The notes beneath the pieces were generated by a model. That model searched no databases and was not told the origin of the DNA. It saw only the letters and a program-made list of their open reading frames with translations. A DNA stretch of 19,131 nt from Ichthyophonus hoferi (lineage: Eukaryota > Opisthokonta > Ichthyosporea > Ichthyophonida > Ichthyophonidae): positions 47,817-66,947 of the forward strand of contig NAOQ01000085.1 of the NCBI GenBank assembly GCA_002751075.1, written 5' to 3'. Positions within the stretch are counted from its first letter, which is position 1, and each line of letters opens with the position of its first letter. Positions 1 through 9,337 of this stretch are shown in pieces. The position numbers were made by a program, and so were the translations under genes.

Positions 1-1500
1 TCAGTGCTTTTCCAAGAATATTTCCTTTAAACTATAGATGTTAATCTTTTATAACACCAAACCCGGTGAGACAACCAACTTACCCTTGAATAGATAGTCA
101 TACTCTTCATCTTTCCCTGCCATATTTAATGTTTGAGAGTTCTAATTCGTCGCTGCGTCTGCATAAAATAATACTAATAAGTACAAAAACTGCTGTGTCG
201 TTACCATATATGTAGCTTACAATCCCACAGGAAGGAAGAAAATGTCACTCTAAAAGCTTTATTTTAACAGTCAGCTAAGCCAAATGTACGAGAGCTGAAA
301 AGGCTTCCTCATAATTTGAACCCTATAAGGTCTTGGCTGCTCCGCTATCCAAGCATGAATTGTAAAATAAAACCAACTTGGAATGTGGCTTTCAAACTAT
401 TTTCAATGTCAAAGGCTCTAAAAAATAATGCTATCATCTTATTTGGCGTTAAAAGTCAAAATTTTCGCCACCTCTTATTTATCTATCCAGCCATAATAAG
501 TGAGTTGCCTCTATGTACGTTAAAACAAAAAAAAAAAGTCTAAGTCAATAGGATTTGTATGGATTCGAACTGGATTGATAATTCTAGACATACAGTCCCA
601 CCTATTTTCGGTGGAACAAACTAACAGCAAAATTTTCAATCCAGACCCTGTCTCTATTAGGTTTTAATTAACCTTGCTACAATTTTTTCATAACAACTGT
701 TTAAGAACAAAATCGCCATTATTTCGTCTATACTATACATGATATTATATTTTTGTTAATATATATCTTAATGTTTATTGGTGTTTAAAATGTTAAAATA
801 CTACTACTTGTAGCTAAACTATCTATCATCTATTTGTGCAAAAGGTAAAATAAACTTAATTTTAAACTATAATTTTATTATTATTTTATATATATATTTA
901 AATAGGGAAAATATTTTTAAAACAAAAATATCTTTTAATAGTAGTCCAAATATTTGTTTTTAATTATCTTAAATATAATATTAGTTAAAATATGTTCTAT
1001 TTCCGATGCTTTTCTAGCCAATACGATAAGGGTGAGCCAGAACGAGTCTCACACCAATAATCATAGGCCTACTGAAAATTTGGAATTATTTTAGAGCCGA
1101 CAATTATGACGACACTGAAAAAAAATATATGTGCTACATATTATCATATTTGCGCAAGGCGGGTACTTGCGGTTACATTATAAGGAAACGTTTCAGGATA
1201 TAATGCCCTAAATAGGACTGACTAATGCTTCACACAATTTATGTGTTATTGGCTGCTGTGATTTTATTTCTGAATTTTTAAAAAGAGATACATTATTTAT
1301 TTTGTACTCTGTATTAGAGACAGGATTGCATATATCACATTCCATAGAAATGTAGCGTAAAAGTGCGCTATAATTAGTATACAATAGTAATCTTGGATCG
1401 TTATAAATGTTCTTTATAATAATTTGGATTTGCTTACGAATGACAAATGAAAAATAAGATAACTTGACACAAAAACTGATCATATCATTGGATAGATTTT
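1..1500. other. AT-rich non-genic stretch
   Basis: I see no gene in this stretch. The open frames at 316-543 (plus) and 1208-1483 (minus) have low-complexity composition, no recognisable domain and no supporting splice structure. There is an A11 run at 527-537 and very AT-rich DNA around 720-1000. A sequence resembling a tRNA B box near 570 was examined and rejected. The stretch ends where similarity to the retroelement terminal repeat begins. Confidence 0.5.
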
Positions 1501-2100
1501 TGGTATTATTCAGGGGACTTTCTAAACTTACGGGCTCTTGATGATAGAGAGAGCGCTTGGCTCTGATTCGCTTTCAACAGGAAGATAAGATGAATCAAAG
1601 AAGGGGTGCATGATGGTTCTATCCAGATGCCTAAAGGATTTTTCTAAAAATTAAAGAGAGACTCCTGCCTTAATACGTTTAGGTGTGTTTGTGGTGATAG
1701 CACAATGAGAACAATCAATGAGAGATACTAAGGCTGGATGTATTTAATAGTTACTAATACTATTGATAGTTACTAGATAGCTCACAATATTATCGATAAG
1801 AGAAATATTTGGACACTGACGATTATAATCACATGCCAATACAGAATCAGACATGTCAATCAACTACAATGATTGTAGAATATAGGCCAAGTACCTCTTA
1901 ATCACCAATAAAAGTATTAAAATAAAATATTGTTAATAAGTTATAAGAAATGCAAGGCTTGGTTTATAATAGTTTATGCGTCATTTTCTGTGTCTTTATC
2001 ATTTGTTTTCGTTTCCTTTATCTTTTTTGCGACCGTTGTTTGTCGCGGGTGTGACCGTGTTCCATATTTCGATCCAAATAGAAGCGGTCATACAGATCCT

Positions 2101-3040
2101 GTGATAACAGGCAGATAATAAAATTATCGGCTCAACGTGTTTTGCATTGTTTCCAACTGGGTAAATTGATTTGTCCACACATATTATGTGAGCAGTTACA
2201 TTAATGAGGTAATTAGCTAAAGAGTCCCTCTAATATTGGTATTATCAAGATACAATCATCTAAGTGTAAATGAAAACCAAAATAACCAATAAAGGCCCTG
2301 GCAGACTACAAAGCCACTTGTAACATACAAAACGTGGCATTTAATTCTTTAAATGAACCTTATTACAATATATGTATATAAATTACATCGTTATTGTAAT
2401 GTCTAGCCAATCGTTGGCACTCGCATACGATAATCAGTATTCAGATCTCTAATCACTCGTTCAGAAGTCTGCGAACTGCTTATTAATATTAAATAGTGAC
2501 AATAGTTATTATCTATACCGTAATATAGCACCCATTACTGATCGTACACACTGTGCTATAAGCACTATCGCGTCCAAACGCATTAAGGAAGGAATACCTC
2601 CTAAACTCATAGTTGAATACAACCGCAATAAACATGTTACAAGATCATTAGCTCTGAATGAACACATAGTTCAAATTGATTTGTCGATACATAGTTTGCA
2701 AGCACTTGGTATTAGTGAATTAGCTAATGAGCCATTCAAAAAGTGTAGTCTAATTATGATAGGATCAGACATTCCTAGTGGTCTCTGTAAATGTATTATT
2801 AGTTAGTAAGAATATTTATGAATGGTCTTATTTAGACTATTGAACACAGCCTTAGGGTGTTAACCAAAAAAACCACGCCTACGGTAAAACCAAATATTAA
2901 AGAAAATAAAATAAAATAAAGGACTCCCACTCACACATACGCGGGAACACTAGCGAAAAGTACGACACGCTCACAGATACGCGATATCAATAGAAAAATA
3001 CGAAGTTCTCGTAAGCGCATAAAAATACTTAGCATTTAAT

Positions 3041-3071
<31 letters not shown>

Positions 3072-3693
3072 ATAATCACATCATTATTTTAATGTCTAGT
3101 CTAGTTTACCACTGGCTCTCGCTCGATACGATAATCAATGTCCATATCTCTCGCTCGTTTAGAACTCAAAGAATTGCTTATTTACATTATATAGCGACGA
3201 TAGTTATTATTTGCATCGTATTACATCACCTCTTACTGATTAATCTCATTGTCTAATTTCTACATTCGCACCCTAGCGCATCAAAGCCTATAACCCTTCT
3301 GAATTAGAACAGAGATATAATTACTACAGTCAGTTACCTGGAGAGTTGGTATATGGGCCTTCCATAGAACCTCGAATCACCATAACTGAGCCTTAAAGAC
3401 AGATTCGATCCTTTGAACATTACTAGCACTGGCCCAGCAAGATTAACTACTACCAGTTATACAATTAGAAATTCCGACAGCTGGGAACAAGTCACTAGAA
3501 CTGCCATAGTTTTTGATAAAATAGTTAAAGATAGTCAGCATATATACCTGCTATTACATTGCCTTCTACTGAAAGTAGATCATATCAATTAGCTATAACT
3601 ACCACTAGCCCAGAAAAACCAACTATTATTTACGCAAACCAATTGGAGATCCCAAAGAACTGTGGGCAAGTCGCTAGAACTACCACAGATTTT
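2101..3693 (+). mobile_element. Nested 1.6-kb block with two related ORF-like units
   Basis: This block separates the halves of the left terminal repeat. It contains two diverged copies of one sequence in plus orientation, about 2370-2815 and 3050-3390, whose start codons are 693 bases apart (2399 and 3092). In translation both resemble the ORF-like unit read on the minus strand of the terminal repeats; shared words include SHCAI/THCAI followed by (K/R)RIK. The second half (3400-3700) carries a short internal duplication 179 bases apart, and a (TA)n tract lies at 3042-3073. The block may be a nested relative of the host fossil inserted in the opposite direction, or original sequence that the right repeat has lost. 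It is broken. Confidence 0.45.
3042..3073. repeat. (TA)n microsatellite
   Basis: This is a nearly uninterrupted TA dinucleotide run inside the nested block, directly upstream of its second ORF-like unit. Confidence 0.8.
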
Positions 3694-4239
3694 TACAGAT
3701 CCTTATTGACTAAAGTGGTTCATATGAGACCAGCAAGGTCCACTAGAATTGCTCGATCATAACTTGATCTTAATTCTTTTTTTTCTTTTTCTAACGTATG
3801 TGTCCCTATTTGATCGGTTTTTTAGCTCATGTCCGCATCATTAGCCCAATTACTCACTGTAAGTTAATTTACGTGGACGAATCATCTCATCTGACTTGGA
3901 ACATTAAAAAAATTAATATTGGACAAATCATTTCATGATCCATTTATTACCAACTTGTTTTGCATGTACCTTCATGGAATGCTTTACCCCCTTGGGGTCC
4001 AGAACTCCAGGTGGGTCAGAATAAGAGACAGTTACAAGTGCTGCTGCAGCAGCCATGAATGTTAACTTGCAGAATAGAGTATCTGGCGATATGTATGCAG
4101 TACTGCTTCTTGTCATCATGGGTTCATATCCTGATTGCTCCTGTACTGTTGTTTAGCAGGAATACTTTTTGTGAAAGCAGTCAGTGTAAAGCAGACGTAC
4201 ATGAAAGCACTAGAGTCTAGCATGAAGCCTCTCTTAAAG

Positions 4240-5975
4240 AACCCATCTTACTTGGCAACTTGATCTATGTGAGCAATTACAATTGTGGGATCTTTAGTTG
4301 AGTAGTCATGACGTTGGATAAATCTTGCATTATCCCATTGTCGGTTTCTTATGTTTATGAGCTCTTCAATACATTTGACATATTTAGGACCATCTTTTTG
4401 TTGCATGTAGTCTATTTTGTTGTAGAATAAGTGATCTTCGGGATGGTAGTCACAATAATATTTCTGTTTTGGGGCTTAATTTCTATTAGATCTCTTGTTG
4501 TCTTTCTTCTTTTCATTACTTTTACTGTTTGTGCTGTTTTGTTGCCAATGCTGTGTGATTTTCTCTTGTAGTTATAATCTTGTTCTTGACTGCATAGGTG
4601 TTCACATCTTCTTCGTCGACCCTTTCTCAACCGATGGGACTTAACAGTCATTGTAACTTTTGGCCATTGGGGTTACACGTCATTCTAGGTCAATAGCCAT
4701 CGTACTACACTGTCATACGTGGGTAGAATCTACAGGAACTGATGGTTGTGGGCTCATATGGAATTATCATGCATTTGATATATTATTCCTTGCAGTTTTG
4801 CGGCAGCTGCTTTGCACCATGCAAGGAACCCTGATGTTAACTCTCTTTTTTCTATGTTGATCCTATGGAAATCAGCATTCCATTCTGCAATTATATTGCC
4901 AGAGGCTACCCTGAATGATGTCATCAGTTTTTGCATCTTATCATACACATATTCTTGAGAATTCACATCTAGGGCTGCATACTTTGTATCTGTTATTCCT
5001 ACCATGTGGTTGAAGTAGTAGCGTGCCAAGTGCTCTCCATGATAGGGAAGACCACTCATCTGACCTTTCAGTCATTTAGGCTGATTGTAGTACTATGTGA
5101 TACATTCCTCATAGAGGCTGAGAACGTAAAGGTCTTTGCTTCACCGGTAGAAAAAATAAGCACTCATAGTTGCTTGCCTGAGGATTCTTTTGGAATATAT
5201 AAACAAGGGGTGCCTGTTACAATTATCAGTCATTTGAGCACTCATGCTTTCAGGGTGTGCATGCGTATAGGGATAATCGGCTGACTATATTAATGGGTCT
5301 GGGGATGGTTCTGGTGGTGGTCTTAGTGGCAAACAGGTAGAGGTCTTATGTTGAAAGTAACGTGCTTCATTGTGTATGTCAGAACTGGAAGTTTAACTTA
5401 ATGAGGTAAGAACAGGGGGTGTATCCTGGCTGTGCCAAATAGTATTTCCAGATGGTGCCCCATCAAAAAAAATGAGTTGTGCTGCTGTTGATACTTTGGT
5501 GCAACATATTGAATGGGGAGTAATGTAATGTATTACATAGGGAGTGGAGAACAGGCTAAACAGGTGGCATATGTTACGGAAACTGTTCAGTTGGTACTTC
5601 TGGGTAGACATTGGCTGTTGTACTAAGTTATTTTTTATAGTTGTTGAATCTTTTCCCTAATTGGTAAACAGTTGTTGAAGATTATGCAGTATAGCGTTAT
5701 TTTGTGTTGCCACATTTGCATGTCATTGGGTATTCTTAAGTAACTCAGCTCTAAGACTCTGGAAGTGGTGTCTCGTGTGGAAGGGACTGTGATATACACG
5801 TCTGTTATTTGACGTTCATCATCTGTGTGCCAGATATATCTGGTAATGGTTGTCCTGCATAGTCAATAGAAAGTTGCTCTTCCATGACTTGGATATGCTC
5901 TGCTTCTGCTATACTGAAATTTTGCCTAGCTGCAGAGCCAAACAGGTTGGAGGCTTGGGTAGCTAGCATGTTCAT
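4240..5975 (-). mobile_element. Internal Gag-like region of the fossil
   Basis: This region reads on the minus strand between the two terminal repeats. An open stretch begins with a methionine at 5975 just inside the right repeat, where a first ORF would be expected. Further open stretches lie at 4754-5059 and 4412-4651. The latter contains an arginine/lysine-rich run (KGRRRR), as Gag nucleocapsids often do. Near 4430-4480 another frame shows YYCDYHPEDH, resembling the start of the C-x2-H zinc knuckle of some Gag proteins, though the full knuckle is not present. The assignment rests on position, basic composition and this partial motif, not on a clear domain match. The region is broken several times. 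Confidence 0.4.
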
Positions 5976-6249
5976 TTTGGTAAGGTTTTAGAAAATTAAT
6001 ATTGTAGGAAAGATTGTGTGTTGTATTATAGATCTCTTGACAGTTGATAATGACAAGAGGTAGTCCCTGTGTTGCCATTGTTTTGGACCTACCTCTGGGA
6101 GGATGCTAGTGGGAGGTTATCTTTTCCGTTGGGAGCGGAGTTACACTAGTAGTTTATGCCGGTTAAAAGCCCTATAATAATCTGCAATAATGCCGGTGAC
6201 TTGTCAACAGACTTTGGAGGCAGCAATTAGGTGTTGTTTAGAAGCAATT

Positions 6250-7170
6250 ATTGCTGGGCTAGCAATAGAAACAGCATTTAGCTCTGATCTGCTTTCAATA
6301 AAAAGATAAGACGAGTTTAATGTAAGAGAAGGAGTATATGATGGTTTTATATTTACTTTTCTAAAGTATTCTACAAATTGAAGTGAAACTCGTGCCTTGA
6401 TATACTTGAGTGTTTTTGTGGTAATAGCTGAGTGTGAATAACCAGTTAATGGTGCTACGGCTGGATGCATATAATAGTTATTATTACTATTAAAAGCAAT
6501 TAAAGAGTTTTCAATATTCTCAATAGGAAAAAGATCTGAACATTGATGATTATATTCAAGTGCCAATAAAGAACCAGATATTACAATAAAATATAATAGT
6601 TGTAAGTAAAGGGCAAGTACCTTCTAACCATTAATAAGAATATTTATATAAGATATTGTTAAAAAGTTATAAGAGATGTAAACTTTGTTTATATTGGTTT
6701 ATATGTCAGTATCCATGTCTTTAGTAGTTTTGTTCTTTTTATTTTTTTCATAATCCTTGCTTATTTCAGATGTCAATGTAGCTGTGTTCCATATTTTGGT
6801 TGAAATGGAAATGGTCATAGAGATCCTTATTGACCAATGTGGTTCACATGAGATCAGTAAGGCCTACCAGAATTGCTTGATCATAACTTTATCCTAATTT
6901 TTCATTTGATCTAACATATATGTCCTTAACTAGATGGTTTTTTAGTTAATGTCTATATCATTAATCAAATTGCTCACTTTCAGTTCATTTATGTTGACAA
7001 ATCATTTCATCTGTCTGGGGGCATCTTTAAAACAACTGATATTGGATCAATCATTTCAGGATACACTTGATGCCTGTCAGCTGTACCATAGGCTCCTTCA
7101 AGGGTAACAGTTTTGCAACAGTAGCTAATATATATAAAGGAATATTAAGAGATATGAAGATGTTTAAATT
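6250..7170 (-). repeat. Right (upstream) terminal-repeat copy of the fossil
   Basis: This block aligns in the same orientation with 1510-2100 and then 3694-4100. Shared landmarks include the stretch around 6280-6420 matching 1560-1700, the stretch around 6640-6800 matching 1925-2095, and 6820-7040 matching 3700-3910. Weaker similarity, best seen at the protein level, continues to about 7165 against 4090. On the minus strand it holds the most open version (6204-6566, 120 codons) of an ORF-like unit also found in the left repeat and in the nested DNA. On the plus strand the matching part at 6640-6800 is hydrophobic in translation. The edges are estimated by eye, give or take tens of bases. Confidence 0.65.
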
Positions 7171-9337
7171 GATACTTGAAACCTGACATGGATAATGTAA
7201 CTATATTAAATTCATCATAAGATGGGAATATGAACATTTGTTGCAATGTCATCGATTGGATTTTAAGATATGTCCGTTTATACTTAAAATAGTTGGTGTC
7301 ACTTAAAAGACATGGAGAAGTATGTGACTAGCAGTTCTTAAAAAGCAAATTAGTTGTAAAAAAATATATACTTAAGTGACTGCATTTTTATGTAGTAAAG
7401 CGCATGTATGTGATTAATAACCCAATTTATTAGAATTAGTATTAAGAGGAATTAACCTAATAATAGTTTTTTTTTAAAAAGAAGTAAACGTATGTGCTCT
7501 GAATTAAAAACAATCAGGCTGCAACTTACAATATGAGCAATAGCTACGATCTAAGCCATTGGAATTATAGACGGGCAATACACAAGTATTTTCTAATGGT
7601 ATAATTGTACTAGGCTTGACTAGTTGGCTTTCTAGTATGGAATCTGGATGATAAATTTCTATCATTTGAGAATCAAAAGACAATATCAATTGTATAATAA
7701 AATAAATTTCTAGAAAGTCTTTTGAAATATTATGTTAGCTTAAAACTACAATAGCAACAGTGCCTGCCTTTAGTATTGTTCTTGGAACCAATTATATACG
7801 TATTATGGTGAAACCCCAATAGCTGACTGTGTAAAGTCTTTATTGGTTCGTCGTGCATAAGAAATTATCATCAATCACTCTGTGTGATTAAATGCCAATA
7901 CCAACACTATTTAAAACCATGGTAAATTTGCGTTCTAGACTGCTTTAAACGTATCCCCTTAATTAACTATAATTAATGACATCATGTAGTTAACTAATCA
8001 TCATCAATTGGTGTCTTAACTCTCAATTACCGATTAAAACCTTTAAGCGATACTTAAAACCTTTAGAGGTTCAATGCTACCTAGAAAGTAAGTATTTTTA
8101 TGCAAGACATCATGAAGAATTCAGCCAAACACTTCCAGGGGCTGAAGTACTTCAACATTATTTCTATTTTTAATATCTATCATAATATGAGTATAAGTAT
8201 TATTATCATCAGATCCAAAAATATATATATTTAAACCCAAGGAAATCCATGAAAAGGCAGTAAGTTGGCTGTACATTAGTAAACTTCATTTAATTTCCAT
8301 TGGTATTCAGGTAATTTTGCAGACTTGGCTCAGGAGAGAGCGAAATGAAAATTGATTCTCCTATATTTTCGTATAATTAAAGTGGAAGGTAGCGTAGTGT
8401 AGTGTAGGCTAGTGTAGGTAGGTAGGGTATTCCATAGTAGAACAGAACAGAAAAGTACATATTGCCAAAGCATATATAGGAATACGATTAATATATAACT
8501 TGAACTTTACTAACGCTATATCGCAAATTTTTTATTTGTTTATATCTTATTCTAAAGTGTAAAAAGACCCTCACAGGGAAATACGCGAACAACATCAATA
8601 AAAAAATACACCTTCATTTTTGAACTACACAACTTGCAACTTATAGGTGAGTTGTATAGGCTGCTACCGCCGTGGATACAATGTCACGCTCATTTCTTCA
8701 TTTCTTAGTATTTGATTGAAGTTCAAGAACATAGACCTAATTGTTTTTTGCTTTTGTTTTTCTTTTGTTTTTGTTTACTATTGCTATACATAAAGATTGT
8801 GTATTAAATTTGATTATGTATGTGCTACGAGCAAGAAGTAAATTAAATGAGACCCCTTGATCTGAGCATAATAGTATGAAGATCTTGTATATGCGCCAGT
8901 TATTTATATAAAGACAAACCAAGTAAACTCCAGAGGCGAATATAGGACTCTGCTCTTTCTATTAATTGTTCATAGGTATATGAAGCTATGTGATAAGGCG
9001 ATAGAATGTTGTTTTTTTAAAAAAACATATATTGAACAATAAAGCAACAAGAAATCAATCCGATTATATATTATTCATCTATTTATGCAGCTTTTGTTCG
9101 AGACACCATGTCGTAGGTGTTATTTGGTACCTTACTGGTTAGCGTGGTTCATACAGTCTATAGATGGCTATAATCACCGTTAAGAAGGGGCCAAGGAAGA
9201 AGGAAGTCAAGACAATAAAAACTATAGATATGTTTGTGCGTTAAGTTGAATTAGTTTTTTACGGAGGTCTTTAATGTTGACATAATTTGGTAGGCAGCAT
9301 AGAAGTGTGTGCAACTATTGATGTTGCCAAGGAGACA
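7170..9337. other. AT-rich stretch upstream of the CCDC6 homologue
   Basis: No convincing gene is visible. A 61-codon minus-strand frame at 7504-7689 has a fairly balanced composition and ends with two Cys-rich turns (SYCSYCKLQPDCF), but no family is recognised. The plus strand at 8388-8427 is a degenerate tract of GTAG/GTGTAG units. A 26-codon ORF (9164-9244) rich in Lys and Thr lies 94 bases before the chosen CCDC6 start and could be an upstream ORF or chance. The promoter of the plus-strand gene should lie in the right-hand part, but I see no clear TATA box or initiator. Confidence 0.5.

Larger units (their letters stand above)
1510..4100 (-). repeat. Left (downstream) terminal-repeat copy, interrupted by 1.6 kb
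   Basis: The copy consists of 1510-2100 and 3694-4100. Placed together these match 6250-7170 in order and orientation. The interruption at 2101-3693 is bordered by the ten bases tacagatcct, at 2091-2100 and again at 3694-3703. The uninterrupted right copy has one similar string (tagagatcct) at the equivalent point. The innermost part, 3928-4119, is open on the minus strand for 63 codons and resembles 7040-7165 of the right copy. No domain is recognised in it. Confidence 0.6.
1510..7170 (-). mobile_element. Decayed LTR-retroelement-like fossil, minus strand
   Basis: Two diverged direct repeats (about 1510-2100 plus 3694-4100, and about 6250-7170) flank an internal region with Gag-like features read on the minus strand. 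This is the layout of an LTR retrotransposon, though a DIRS-like or other retroelement cannot be excluded. I found no reverse transcriptase, RNase H, integrase or recombinase, so it is at best a partial copy. In one hand-aligned stretch (3791-3858 against 6911-6978) about 50 of 68 bases agree, so the copy is old if the repeats were identical at insertion. It is broken many times over, probably more than a dozen, and also carries a large interruption in the left repeat. Exact ends and a target-site duplication were not resolved. Confidence 0.6.

Noticed and set aside
545-640. tRNA gene or tRNA-derived SINE suggested by GTTCGAATCC on the minus strand near 570
   Set aside because: The flanking bases do not form a T stem, no A box or acceptor stem pairs with it, and no SINE body or tail structure is evident.
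1208-1483. 91-codon minus-strand ORF next to the left terminal repeat as a retroelement gene
   Set aside because: It shows no similarity to any other part of the window and no recognisable domain; it probably lies outside the element.
8737-8922. Minus-strand 61-codon ORF
   Set aside because: It is Lys/Ile/Asn-rich sequence from AT-rich DNA, without a domain or splice context.
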